Assembly (NCBI GenBank): GCA_027485615.1
Contig: JAIXQS010000045.1
Location: forward strand, 1-44,199
Length of the DNA: 44,199 bases
Origin: Verrucomicrobiaceae bacterium
GTDB lineage: Bacteria > Verrucomicrobiota > Verrucomicrobiia > Verrucomicrobiales > Akkermansiaceae
Direction: 5' to 3'
Below the pieces are notes generated by a model. The model was not told where the DNA came from. It was given only the letters and a program-made list of their open reading frames with translations, and did not search any database. How positions within the stretch are numbered: the stretch's first letter is position 1; the number at the start of each line of letters is the position of its first letter. The position numbers and the translations under genes are program-made. Positions 1 through 8,262 of the stretch are shown here, in pieces.

Positions 1-747
1 CAGGACACCACCTACTTCGGCATGGACCAATGGGAAGGCCAGCGCCCGAACCCCAGCTCGCCCGTCGATTCCTCCAAGGGAAATTCCCTCTGCACCCTCC
101 TGCGCGAGATCGACAAGATCGAAGGCGATTTCTGGGTGCGCCTGCTCTACACCCACCCCGCCCACTGGTCGGACGAACTCATCACCACCATCGCCGAGTG
201 CGATAAGGTCGCTAAATACGTCGATATCCCGCTCCAGCACATTTCCGACCGCATGCTCACCGCCATGAAACGCGTGACCTCCGGCGATTACATCCGCGAT
301 CTCCTGCGCCGCATGCGCGCGGGTATCCCCGGCCTCGGCATCCGCACTACGTTCATCGTAGGTTTCCCCGGCGAGACGGAGGAGGATTTCCAGGAACTGC
401 TGGATTTCATCGAGGAATTCCGCTTCGAACGCGCCGGGGTTTTCCAATACTCCAAGGAAGAGGGCACCCGCGCCGTGAAGCTCGACGGCCACCTCCACCA
501 CATGACCCGCAAAAGCCGCTGGTCGCGCTCCATGTCCGCCCTCCAGAAAATCGCCTCGGAAACGAACCAAGCGCAGGTCGGCAAAAAAGTCCGCGTCCTC
601 GTCGAGCAAAAAGGCGTCGGCCGCACCCAATGGGATGCGCCCGAGATCGACGGCTCCGTGATGGTCGATGAGAAACTCCCCGTCGGCTCCTTCGCGGAAG
701 TCACCATCGGCGACTGGCGCGGTTACGACTTGGTCGCGGCGCGATAA
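1..747 (+). CDS. rimO: Ribosomal protein S12 methylthiotransferase RimO, C-terminal part
   Basis: The reading frame is open from base 1, so the 5' end of the gene lies outside the window. About 248 C-terminal residues are visible. They cover the second half of the radical SAM barrel (HPAHWSDELI, DIPLQHISDRML, TTFIVGFPGETEEDF) and a C-terminal TRAM-like RNA-binding domain from about residue 185 of the visible part (VGKKVRVLVEQ). The DIPLQHxSDRxL stretch and the TRAM tail are typical of methylthiotransferases. The 'HPAHW' form fits RimO, which adds a methylthio group to an Asp of ribosomal protein S12, better than the tRNA enzyme MiaB. The cluster-binding CxxxCxxC motif must lie upstream and cannot be checked. 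A hairpin fragment related to the one in hemW starts 4 bp after the stop. Confidence 0.9.
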   Translation, partial: QDTTYFGMDQWEGQRPNPSSPVDSSKGNSLCTLLREIDKIEGDFWVRLLYTHPAHWSDELITTIAECDKVAKYVDIPLQHISDRMLTAMKRVTSGDYIRDLLRRMRAGIPGLGIRTTFIVGFPGETEEDFQELLDFIEEFRFERAGVFQYSKEEGTRAVKLDGHLHHMTRKSRWSRSMSALQKIASETNQAQVGKKVRVLVEQKGVGRTQWDAPEIDGSVMVDEKLPVGSFAEVTIGDWRGYDLVAAR

Positions 748-750
748 TAC

Positions 751-775
751 GGAGAAGGGGTTTGCGACCCCTTTC
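751..775. repeat. Half copy of the hemW-type palindromic element
   Basis: This 25-bp stretch contains GGGGTTTGCGACCCC. It matches one arm of the palindromic element at 38853-38924 at 23 of 25 positions. It lies just after the rimO stop and could form a short stem (GGGGT/ACCCC). Only one arm is present here; no second arm is seen in the next 100 bases. It shows that the element in hemW belongs to a dispersed family in this genome. Confidence 0.6.
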
Positions 776-972
776 TTCCACCCAACCCTCCATGCCCTTC
801 CACGCCCACACGGTGGTCGGACTGTGGGCAATGGATTGCCCCCACTGGGGGGGGCGGGCGCGGTTTGAAACATACAAGTTTCCGGCGAGGGCGTCGGAAA
901 CAGCACGCGAGGGCGCGTGCGCTCCCCATCGCCACCCTTGACCCCGCCCCTCCGGCGCATTACCCACGGCGC

Positions 973-1725
973 ATGGAAAACGACCTTGCCCTCGCCACCG
1001 AAGCCGCGCTCGCGGCGGGAAAACTGCTGCGCGCCCATTTCGGAAAATCGCTGGTGGTCGATGAGGCGCTGCACCACGACATCAAGCTCGCGCTCGACAA
1101 GGAATCCCAGGATCTGATCACGGAAATCCTCCTCACCGCCCGCCCCGGCGACGCACTCTACGGCGAGGAAGGCATCGCCGGCAACCCCGACTCCGCGCGG
1201 CAATGGATCGTCGATCCCATCGATGGCACCGTGAATTTCTTCTACGGCATTCCGCATTTCTGCGTGTCCATCGCCCTGCGCGTGGATGGAGAGATTACCG
1301 TCGGCGTGATCCACGATCCCATGGTCGGCGAGACATGGACGGTGGAAAAAGGCGGCCCACCCATGCTCGACGGCGTGCCGATCCAAGTCAGCCCGCGGAC
1401 GACGCTCGAGGAATCCATCCTCTTCGTCGGCTGCGGTAAGGACACCGAGGCGCTCAACACCGGCATCGCCCGTTTCCACAAGGCCTCGCTGCGCGCCCGC
1501 AAGATGCGGATGATGGGTTCCGCCGCGCTCGGCATGGCCTACATCGCCAGCGGCCGGCTCGACGCCTACGTCGAATCCACCATCTCCCTCTGGGACATCG
1601 CCGCCGGCCAGCTCCTCGTCGAGTCGGCGGGCGGAAAGGTCACCCTCACGCAAAAACCCGGCAAGGCGGACTCCTGGGCCATCGTCGCCACCAACGGAAA
1701 AATCCCCATCGAGGAAATCCTATGA
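973..1725 (+). CDS. suhB: Inositol monophosphatase family protein
   Basis: The 250-residue protein belongs to the Mg-dependent inositol monophosphatase / FBPase-like family. Visible metal-site motifs are GEEG near residue 66, WIVDPIDGT near residue 80, and WDIAAGQLLVESAGG near residue 210. The frame is open further upstream (from 865), but ATG at 973 gives the normal family N-terminus, and the extra 36 codons look like intergenic DNA. Its stop overlaps the start of ispF by ATGA, so the two genes are probably co-transcribed and translationally coupled. Likely substrates are inositol-1-phosphate or related sugar phosphates. Family members differ in substrate (SuhB, CysQ, HisN types), so the symbol is provisional. 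Confidence 0.87.
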   Translation: MENDLALATEAALAAGKLLRAHFGKSLVVDEALHHDIKLALDKESQDLITEILLTARPGDALYGEEGIAGNPDSARQWIVDPIDGTVNFFYGIPHFCVSIALRVDGEITVGVIHDPMVGETWTVEKGGPPMLDGVPIQVSPRTTLEESILFVGCGKDTEALNTGIARFHKASLRARKMRMMGSAALGMAYIASGRLDAYVESTISLWDIAAGQLLVESAGGKVTLTQKPGKADSWAIVATNGKIPIEEIL

Positions 1726-2195
1726 TCGGCATCGGATACGACGTTCACCGTTTCGCGGAAGGCCGCCTTCTCATCCTTGGCGGAGTGGAAATCCCTCATA
1801 GCCACGGGCTTGACGGTCACTCGGATGCGGACGTCCTCTGCCACGCCATCGCTGATGCCGTCCTCGGCGCGATGGGAAAAGCCGACATCGGCCACTATTT
1901 CCCGCCCGGTGATCCGGCCTGCAAGGACATCTCCTCGCTCAAGATCCTGGAGAAATGCCGTGAGCTTTTGGCGGAGGAAAACCTCTCGCTCGTCAACATC
2001 GACTCCACCCTCATCGCCGAGGCGCCAAAGGTTTTGCCCCACCGCGAGGCGATGCAAAGGAACATCGGCGCAGCCCTCGGCATTCCGCCGCAGCGGATCG
2101 GCATCAAGGCCACCACCAACGAGACCATGGGCTTCGTCGGCCGCAAGGAAGGCATCGCCGCCATGGCCGTTGCGATGGTGACTCCCTCCGCCTGA
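1722..2195 (+). CDS. ispF: 2-C-methyl-D-erythritol 2,4-cyclodiphosphate synthase
   Basis: The 157-residue length is normal for IspF, the enzyme of the non-mevalonate isoprenoid (MEP) pathway that converts CDP-methylerythritol 2-phosphate to the cyclodiphosphate and releases CMP. The metal ligands are visible in GYDVHRF (Asp and His at residues 8 and 10) and in the GLDGHSDADVLCHAIADA block (His about 42). NIDSTLIAEAPKVLPH and the C-terminal ATTNETMGFVGRKEGIAA are also typical. The ATG overlaps the suhB stop. It implies that this organism makes isoprenoids through the MEP route. Confidence 0.97.
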   Translation: MIGIGYDVHRFAEGRLLILGGVEIPHSHGLDGHSDADVLCHAIADAVLGAMGKADIGHYFPPGDPACKDISSLKILEKCRELLAEENLSLVNIDSTLIAEAPKVLPHREAMQRNIGAALGIPPQRIGIKATTNETMGFVGRKEGIAAMAVAMVTPSA

Positions 2196-2288
2196 GTTGC
2201 GAAGCGCCCTTGGACTGCTGAAGCCTGCGGTAGCTTTCGGCAATGCAGCCTTGCTGTGACTCCGCTCGCTGTAAATCCGTAGCTTCTG

Positions 2289-2324
2289 CCTTTGAACTTT
2301 AGGCGGCCTGCCCGCCTTCAAAGG
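2289..2324 (+). other. Stem-loop downstream of ispF (possible terminator)
   Basis: CCTTTGAA (2289-2296) pairs with TTCAAAGG (2317-2324), and inside it GGCGG pairs with CCGCC around a 5-base loop. The hairpin sits 94 bases after the ispF stop and could end the suhB-ispF transcript. It lacks a T-run afterwards, so it may be only another intergenic palindrome. The 2196-2517 gap holds no convincing gene; it contains this hairpin and the 44-bp repeat at 2456. Confidence 0.35.
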
Positions 2325-2455
2325 TTACAGTGCCGGATGGCGCGCCGGTCGGGGCATTGGGATCGGAATCGGGGAAAAGGGAGCCGGTTTTTTTGATCCA
2401 AGCGGGTTTCATTCGTTCGACTGCTCATGGCTCCAGCATGACGGATGCTTTCTGT

Positions 2456-2499
2456 CATCGGGGTTTTACCCTGATAATGAGTAAGGGTTACCCTTATGG
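2456..2499 (+). repeat. 44-bp dispersed repeat, copy A
   Basis: Copy A of a repeat with the conserved core AATGAGTAAGGGT. It matches copy C (4463-4506) at 41 of 44 positions. ACCCT and AGGGT around an 11-base spacer can pair. It lies 18 bp beyond the 3' end of the nitric oxide synthase gene. All three copies in the window have the same orientation. Confidence 0.75.
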
Positions 2500-2517
2500 A
2501 AATTCCCGTAAAGGCGC

Positions 2518-3576
2518 TCACCACGGCCGCGCCTGGTCGACGTAAGCCGGCTCGGGGCGGGCGTCATCGTAGTAGCGGTGGAAGACCGGGCAGGCGGAGC
2601 CGGACATCGGCGGCACCAGCCACGACCAGTCGCCGGGGACCTTGCGACCGCACTTTTCCTCCTTCGCCACATGTTGCATGAACTGGGCGGAGGCGGTGTG
2701 GTGATCGACGATGGCCACTCCCGCCTTTTGGAAGGAATGCAGCACGGCGGTGTTGATCTCCACCAGGGCGCGGTCCTTCCACAGCAGGCTGCGCTTGGAA
2801 CGATCAATCCCCATGCGCTCGGCGATGACAGGCAGCAGATGGTAGCGGCCCTCATCGCCGAAGTTGCGCGAGGCGATCTCGGTGCCCATGTAGTGACCGC
2901 TGAAAGGCGCGGCGGTGAAACGGTGGCCGCCTCCCACCAGCGCCCGGTCGGAGACGGCGGGCACGGCATGCCATTTCAGACCCAGCCCGGCGAACCAACC
3001 GAACTCGGGATGCGATATCGGCACTTCCAGCACCGCGTGTCTGGGCAGCTCGAACCAATGCGGGGCGTGGCCGGGAAAATCCACCACCAGCGGCAGCACG
3101 TCAAAGGCGGAGCGGTCATGCGGCGGCTGCCAGCCCATCTCCATCACCCGCGCCGTGAACGCGACCTGAGCCGGATCTCCGAGTATGCTGCCGTCCGCCG
3201 CGCGGTAGCCGGCATAGCGGATGAACTGGGTATTCCAAATGCGGATACCCTTTTCTGCGGGCTCAGCCTCCGCGAAGACCGTGACCGCCGGCCGGATGCG
3301 CCCGCCATTGGACGCGTATTCAAGGTGTCTCACACAGGCCTCAAACACCTCGTCCGGGCTGCCGGCCGTGCGCGCATCGAAAAGATGCAGGCTTTCCCAG
3401 AACAGGCGACCGATGCAGCGCGCGTTGTTCCGCCAGGCCAGCCGGGCCATGCGCTCCAGTGCGCCCGTCGGCAAAGCACCCTCCCCAAAACGTGGCGAGT
3501 CAGTGGCGGTGGACGCCGGGTCTGCCCAATTGTCCCCAGCGGGGTGAGATGTGAATGACGAGGTCATCGGTCGCAT
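2518..3576 (-). CDS. nos: Bacterial nitric oxide synthase, oxygenase domain only
   Basis: The 352-residue protein matches the nitric oxide synthase oxygenase domain almost end to end. The heme-thiolate motif AWRNNARCIGR places the proximal Cys at residue 54. WNTQFIRYAGY, GDPAQVAFT, EVPISHP and GLKWHAVPAVS follow. MGTEIASRNFGD contains the Arg-binding Glu (233), and SLLWKDRALVEINTAVLHSF, IVDHHTA and WSWLVPPMSGSACPVFH complete the family pattern. There is no reductase domain, as in Bacillus NOS, so electrons must come from a separate flavodoxin or reductase. ATG at 3576 (or 3567) is chosen because the frame further upstream opens only with TTG and reads as non-coding. The usual Trp before YMGTEI in animal and Bacillus enzymes is His228 here. 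No cofactor synthesis or partner genes are adjacent. Confidence 0.93.
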   Translation of the reverse strand: MRPMTSSFTSHPAGDNWADPASTATDSPRFGEGALPTGALERMARLAWRNNARCIGRLFWESLHLFDARTAGSPDEVFEACVRHLEYASNGGRIRPAVTVFAEAEPAEKGIRIWNTQFIRYAGYRAADGSILGDPAQVAFTARVMEMGWQPPHDRSAFDVLPLVVDFPGHAPHWFELPRHAVLEVPISHPEFGWFAGLGLKWHAVPAVSDRALVGGGHRFTAAPFSGHYMGTEIASRNFGDEGRYHLLPVIAERMGIDRSKRSLLWKDRALVEINTAVLHSFQKAGVAIVDHHTASAQFMQHVAKEEKCGRKVPGDWSWLVPPMSGSACPVFHRYYDDARPEPAYVDQARPW

Positions 3577-3826
3577 GATCAGCGTTTGCGGATGGCTGTC
3601 CAGCGCTTGGAGCAGCGAAACGAGGCCGGTAGGAGTGAGGGTTTTGGCACCGAGTTTGGTGCGAAACAGGCCCGCGAATCCAAATCCCAATGTTCCAGGT
3701 CCAGATCAAGGGGGCTCGGTTTCGTCTCATTGTGAAACGTAAAGAGACTTCGTTGAACATGGGGAATCAAAGAAACCGGCGGGTTTCCATGACTGAGGCC
3801 TGCGTTTGAATCCGCGTTTTGTTGTT

Positions 3827-4132
3827 TCATGACAGGGGCTTGCAGGTCGGAGGCCGGAAGAGAGAAAGAACCGGTGCCTGACAGATAGCTTCATCTTTTC
3901 CATTCAACATCATCTCAATGCCTCTGCGCAGCAGCATGATCAGCCCGGTTACGAAAATCAGGCTGGTGATTGGGGACTCCGGCACATCATGAGATTCGCT
4001 GGCGGAAACCTTCGTCCCCGCGCTGGCAACCATTCCGGGCAATGCCGGAGCCTGATGCCGAAAACTGTGCACCTCGGAAAAGCCAAGGAGCGGTCGATCA
4101 CTGGAGACGGAAAATGAGGCAACGTCACACAT
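3827..4132 (-). pseudogene. Short ORF with PEP-CTERM-like tail (possible remnant)
   Basis: A 101-codon ORF starting with ATG at 4132. Around residue 50 it contains a Pro-Glu motif followed by a hydrophobic stretch and basic residues (VPESPITSLIFVTGLIML, then LRRG). This is the layout of PEP-CTERM exosortase sorting signals, which are common in Verrucomicrobiota. A true signal would end just after the Arg cluster; here about 28 more residues follow, and there is no signal peptide or passenger domain. It may be the degraded 3' end of a PEP-CTERM gene, or chance. The whole 3577-4529 gap otherwise holds only this ORF, two 44-bp repeats and a 15-bp inverted repeat. Confidence 0.3.
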
Positions 4133-4163
4133 GAGTCATAAAAAAGCACTTCGCGGTGTCCCG

Positions 4164-4206
4164 CATCGGGGTAGCGCCCTGAAAATGAGTAAGGGTCACC
4201 CCATGG
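4164..4206 (+). repeat. 44-bp dispersed repeat, copy B
   Basis: The most divergent of the three copies. It keeps CATCGGGG, CCCTGAAAATGAGTAAGGGT and CACCCC. Similarity to copy C extends a few bases to the left (CCGCATCGGGG) and to the right (GCGCGCGC), so the true element is about 55 bp. Confidence 0.7.
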
Positions 4207-4248
4207 GCGCGCGCAAGATGCCATGGATCGCAGCTGTCTCCAGAAAGC

Positions 4249-4320
4249 TGAATCCGCCAAGCGGGTCAAATGCAGGACCCCCCCGGGTCACTGAAATTTC
4301 ATCCTCGCTTGGCGGATTCA
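4249..4320. repeat. Perfect 15-bp inverted repeat with nested palindromes
   Basis: TGAATCCGCCAAGCG at 4249-4263 is the exact reverse complement of 4306-4320, around a 42-base spacer. The spacer contains GGGTC/GACCC pairs and the palindrome TGAAATTTCA (4292-4301). It could be a structured RNA, a small non-autonomous element, or a recombination site. No gene lies inside it. Confidence 0.6.
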
Positions 4321-4462
4321 ACCCTCCAAATTTTTTTCACGTCTCACTTCTTCACAACTGCTGGTAAAATTCCGCCGCTACCGGAAACGCCACTGGAGAA
4401 TGACGTTCGCAGAGCGTTGTTGTGAAAAGCACGGTTACTATTACACAAATTTGGGTGTTCCG

Positions 4463-4506
4463 CATCGGGGTTTCACCCTGAAAATGAGTAAGGGTCACCC
4501 TTATGG
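4463..4506 (+). repeat. 44-bp dispersed repeat, copy C
   Basis: Copy C of the repeat, 24 bp beyond the 3' end of the response regulator gene. In copies A and C the internal direct repeat changes together: TTACCCT twice in A and TCACCCT twice in C. Confidence 0.75.
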
Positions 4507-4529
4507 CGCGCGCTGCGTGCTCAACGATT

Positions 4530-5207
4530 CTATCGGGGCGCGGCAGAATCCTCCGCCTCCAAGCGGCCGGATTCCGCCCAAAGCGTCGCGGCACGCAACA
4601 GCGCCGAAGCATCCCCGAGACCGAGCTTGTCCTTCAAATGCTCGCGATAGGTCTCGACGGTCTTAGGGCTGAGCATCAGGTGCTTGCTGATCTCGATGGT
4701 GCTCAGTCCGCCACCCAGCAATTGGAACACCTGCAATTCCCGGTTGGACAACCTGGCCAGGCTGAGGGATCTGGATGCCGGGTCGGGAAAGATATTCTGG
4801 AGAAGCTTGGCGGCCATCCCGGGGCTGAGGTGAATGCCCCCTTCCATCACGGTCTGGATGGCGGCCAGCACCGACTCGGTGGCCTCGGATTTCATCAGGT
4901 AACCGCGTGCCCCGGCTTGCATGGCGCGGTGTGCATAAATGTCTTCGTCAAACTGCGACAAGGCCACGCTCCGGATTTGCGGATGCGCCTGGGTGATTTC
5001 CGCGATCAGATCGAGCCCCTCACCGTCGCCCAGGCGCAGGTCCATGAGGATCACGTCGGGGCGCGTCTTCACCACCGCCTTCCGGGCATCGGTCAATGAT
5101 CCGGCTTCGCCGCAGCAGGTCACCTTTTCTTGTTGGTTGAGCCACTGGGCGAGGCCGCTGCGGAAGAAGGGGTGGTCTTCGACGATGAGAACGCGGATTT
5201 TTTTCAT
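4530..5207 (-). CDS. NarL/FixJ-family two-component response regulator
   Basis: A 225-residue cytoplasmic DNA-binding regulator. The N-terminal receiver domain (about 1-120) shows VLIVEDH, the phospho-acceptor Asp in VILMDLRLGDGEG (about residue 57), a Ser switch position in VALSQ, and a conserved Lys in GYLMKSEA. The C-terminal LuxR-type helix-turn-helix (about 155-215) shows LSNRELQVFQLLGGGLS and SPKTVETYREHL. Its ATG overlaps the stop of the upstream histidine kinase gene by ATGA, so the two are co-expressed and form a cognate pair. Target genes cannot be read from the sequence. Confidence 0.93.
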   Translation of the reverse strand: MKKIRVLIVEDHPFFRSGLAQWLNQQEKVTCCGEAGSLTDARKAVVKTRPDVILMDLRLGDGEGLDLIAEITQAHPQIRSVALSQFDEDIYAHRAMQAGARGYLMKSEATESVLAAIQTVMEGGIHLSPGMAAKLLQNIFPDPASRSLSLARLSNRELQVFQLLGGGLSTIEISKHLMLSPKTVETYREHLKDKLGLGDASALLRAATLWAESGRLEAEDSAAPR

Positions 5208-7843
5208 GAGTCGGATTTCAGGTTTTCGTTAGCGGAGTTGGCGGGAAAAAGTGGCAACCGGCAGATGACGGATGTGCAGTCGGTGGAGTGGGGGTTCATG
5301 GTGAAGGTTCCGCCGATATTGACGGCACGATGGCGCATGATGCGCAGGCCCATGCCACCGGCGCGCTCCGGATCCGGACTCCAGGGTTTGCCGTCGTTGG
5401 AAATCATCAGGATCAAGCAGTTCGGCTCGCAGCGGACGGAAATGATGACCAGCCGGGCCTTGCCATGCTGGATGGCGTTGCGAGTGGCTTCCTGGGCGAT
5501 GCGGTAAAGTTGCATGCTTTGCTCAGGAGTGAGCGGGGGGAGCGCTGGCTCCACCTCCACCCGGCACTCGATGCGGAAGGCGGTTTCCATTTCCTTGCCA
5601 AGCTGGGCTAATCCGGCCGGGAGCCCGCCGGTTTCCAGATCCACCGGGGCGAGCAGGCGGGCGAAATTCCGGACCAGGTCAACGCCGTCGTTGACCAGCC
5701 CGACCAGTTGCTGGGCGTTGGCCGCCTCGGGGATGGCGCGGCGTTCCAAAGCTTCCGCCAGTGACTTGAACCGGAACGCGATGCCGGCCAGATATGCGCC
5801 CAGATGGTCGTGCAACTCGTGGGCGATGCGCTCCTGCTCATGGGAACTGATGCGCGCCACCTCCTGCTCCAGTTGAATGCGTTCGGAAACGTCACGCATG
5901 GCGGCAGCGAGCAGCGTACCGCCTTCCGTTTGCACCGGGCTGAGGCTCATTTCCAGGGGGAATTCCGAGCCATCCTTGCGCCGGCCCGGCAGGCTGGGTT
6001 TCTCACCCGCCTCGAGAAAACGGCCGTTCTTCACGGGGCTTCCGGCCTGAAGCGCGGTGGGCAACAGAATTTCCAATGTTTGCCCCCGCAGCTCCGCACA
6101 GGTCCAGCCAAACATTCGCTCGGCCTGATGGTTGGTCATTTGAATGATTCCCTCCGCATTCGTCATCACCAACGCGTCCGGCGCAAACTCAAACAAGTCC
6201 TGGAACTGCCGTTTGGAATGCTCGAGCTCCGCAGTGCGCTCGGCGACCCGCCGCTCCAAGGTGGCGGAGTGCTCTTGAAGTGCCTCCAGGCGCTCGCGCT
6301 CCACGCGGCTGTTCTCCTCCAATGCGGCCGCCAGCTCGCCTGCCCGGACCTCCAGATCCGAATTCAACGCCTCGATCCGGTGTTGGTCGGCCTCTTTTTG
6401 CTTCGTGAACTGGAAGCCCCGGATGATGGTGGCGTAGGTGGAGAGCAGCGGCTCGATTTCCCCGACCAAGGCCAGATCGTAGCCGCCCGGTCGATTGGAC
6501 ACGCCAACCATGGCGATGATTTCACCACCCTGTTTGATGGGCACGCCGAGGAAAGAGTTCATCGGCGGATGGCCCGGGGGCAGGCCACCCCGGCGGGGGT
6601 CGGTAGCGGGCGAATTGGAGATCACCGTTTCACCTGTCACAAGGGCAGCTCCGAACAGGGTCTTGAGGTTGCGGAACTCCAGGCCCGTCGCCTTGTGTTT
6701 CTCATGAAAAGCCCGCATCTCCTCGTTCCAGGAAATATTGGTGATCGCGTGGGTCTTGAGATAAGGCTGCCCCAGTTCATCGCGAGGCACCTCGGCCACA
6801 AAGCCGTATTCACTGCCCGTGAAGCTCAGCAGGAGCTGAAGCAGATCTTCGAAAGTCTCCGCAGCTTCGATCTTGGCTCTGCTGATATAACCGGATTGCA
6901 ACCTGCCCACCGCGCCAAGCAAATCGCTGGCACGGGCGAGTTTGGACTCGGACTCCTTCAGCTCGGAAAGATCCCGGATGAACGCGCTGAACTGTGCCTT
7001 CCCCCTTACCATGACCTTGGCGATCGTCAACTCAACCGGAAACTCCGCCCCATCATGGCGCAGCGCACTTATTTCGATTCGGCGGTTCAGCACCCTTGCC
7101 TCGCCTGTCTGGATCAGGTGCCGGTGCCCGCGCTCGTGCGCCTCGCGGTAAGACGGAGGAATGATGACTTCCGACATTTTCCGGCCGATGACCTCGCCGG
7201 CGCTCCAACCGAAAATCACTTCCGCCTGGGGATTCCAACTGGTGATGAGCCCGCCCAGATCCATGGTGACCACGGCATCCAATGCCGAGTCGATGATCTG
7301 CTCGGTGCGCTCGTTGCTCTCGCGCAGCGCCTCGGAGCTCTGGATCATCTTGGTATGATCCATGCGGGATTCCAACTGCCGCATGACCTGGCGGGCCAGC
7401 CGTACGAGCCCGTCGCGCTGCTCACCCGTAAGCTGGCGGGGCGCGTGATCGATCACGCAGAGTGTGCCGAGTCGATGGCCATCCGGCGTGGTGAGCGGAA
7501 CCCCTGCATAGAAGCGGATGTGCGGTTCTCCAGTGACCAGCGGGTTGGCGCAAAAACGTTCGTCCTCGCGGGCATCGGGAATTTCCATCAACTCCGCTTC
7601 CTGGATGGTATGCTGGCAGAACGAAATGTTCCGGTGGGTCTCACAAACCTCGAGGCCCACCCGGCTCTTGAACCACTGGCGCGCCCCATCCACCAGCGAG
7701 ATGAGGGCGATGGGCGTCTGGCAAATCAGTGAGGCAAGCTGCGTGAAGTCGTCGAACTCCGGCTCCGGCGGCGTGTCGAGGACGACGTAGCGCTCCAGCG
7801 CGTCGAGCCGGTTCCGCTCGTTGATGGATTCGGGTTCTTTCAC
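5204..7843 (-). CDS. Multi-sensor histidine kinase (GAF-PAS-GAF-PAS-HisKA_3-HATPase)
   Basis: An 879-residue protein with no clear membrane segment, so probably a cytoplasmic sensor. Domains in order: a GAF domain (about 20-165, LDTPPEPEFDDFTQL), a PAS domain (about 175-300, ALDAVVTMDLGGLITSWNP), a second GAF domain (about 325-480, SFLGVPIKQGGEIIAMVGVS), a coiled coil (about 485-545) and a second PAS domain (about 545-665). The HisKA_3 dimerisation region follows, with the phospho-His in ERIAHELHDHLG, and then an HATPase domain (NAIQHGKA, GMGLRIMRHRA). HisKA_3 kinases pair with NarL-type regulators, which matches the overlapping downstream gene. The start is GTG at 7843. No periplasmic domain is seen, so the signal is probably a small cytoplasmic molecule or redox state. 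Confidence 0.92.
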   Translation of the reverse strand: MKEPESINERNRLDALERYVVLDTPPEPEFDDFTQLASLICQTPIALISLVDGARQWFKSRVGLEVCETHRNISFCQHTIQEAELMEIPDAREDERFCANPLVTGEPHIRFYAGVPLTTPDGHRLGTLCVIDHAPRQLTGEQRDGLVRLARQVMRQLESRMDHTKMIQSSEALRESNERTEQIIDSALDAVVTMDLGGLITSWNPQAEVIFGWSAGEVIGRKMSEVIIPPSYREAHERGHRHLIQTGEARVLNRRIEISALRHDGAEFPVELTIAKVMVRGKAQFSAFIRDLSELKESESKLARASDLLGAVGRLQSGYISRAKIEAAETFEDLLQLLLSFTGSEYGFVAEVPRDELGQPYLKTHAITNISWNEEMRAFHEKHKATGLEFRNLKTLFGAALVTGETVISNSPATDPRRGGLPPGHPPMNSFLGVPIKQGGEIIAMVGVSNRPGGYDLALVGEIEPLLSTYATIIRGFQFTKQKEADQHRIEALNSDLEVRAGELAAALEENSRVERERLEALQEHSATLERRVAERTAELEHSKRQFQDLFEFAPDALVMTNAEGIIQMTNHQAERMFGWTCAELRGQTLEILLPTALQAGSPVKNGRFLEAGEKPSLPGRRKDGSEFPLEMSLSPVQTEGGTLLAAAMRDVSERIQLEQEVARISSHEQERIAHELHDHLGAYLAGIAFRFKSLAEALERRAIPEAANAQQLVGLVNDGVDLVRNFARLLAPVDLETGGLPAGLAQLGKEMETAFRIECRVEVEPALPPLTPEQSMQLYRIAQEATRNAIQHGKARLVIISVRCEPNCLILMISNDGKPWSPDPERAGGMGLRIMRHRAVNIGGTFTMNPHSTDCTSVICRLPLFPANSANENLKSDS

Positions 7844-8262
7844 AAGTCGCCCATCGGACTAAACGAAGTTCTGGCTTTTGTGAACCACCAAAACATTTTC
7901 GGCATGATGCTTCTCACTGGTGCTCGATTCGTTTCATGCGGGTGGTTCCTGTGATAGCCCTCTACGCGACCGCCTTCCCGCCCCTTAGAAAAGCTCCATC
8001 TGCCCCGCTCCGCATCTTCCATCTGGCTCGCCCGTGGCGGTTACACTTCTGAAAATCATCAATCAGCAATTCTTCCTCTTCCTCTGCTCTCCATCACGCC
8101 GCTGGCGACAAGTGGGCGGACCGAGCCGGATCCGCCCTACCTTGATGATGAAGAGGTCGATCAACGGTCTGCGGAGATGGACTCTGGAGCCGTTGTTGGT
8201 GTGACCAGGGAGGAACTCCGCCTACTACCTTCACTGCTTAAATGGAAAACTGGCTTGGATTT
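7844..8262. other. 419-bp intergenic region without a supported gene
   Basis: This gap lies between the 5' end of the kinase gene and the 3' end of the esterase gene, and should hold the kinase promoter. No ORF has convincing codon use or homology. A 7-bp inverted repeat, GGGCGGA (8114-8120) and TCCGCCC (8131-8137), could form a hairpin and might help end the esterase transcript. Confidence 0.4.

Noticed and set aside
3579..3830. Short minus-strand ORF upstream of the NOS gene
   Set aside because: Its composition is low in information, it overlaps the likely NOS promoter, and it shows no family.
5804..7732. 642-codon plus-strand ORF
   Set aside because: It lies wholly opposite the histidine kinase gene, whose domains are clear; it is a high-GC shadow.
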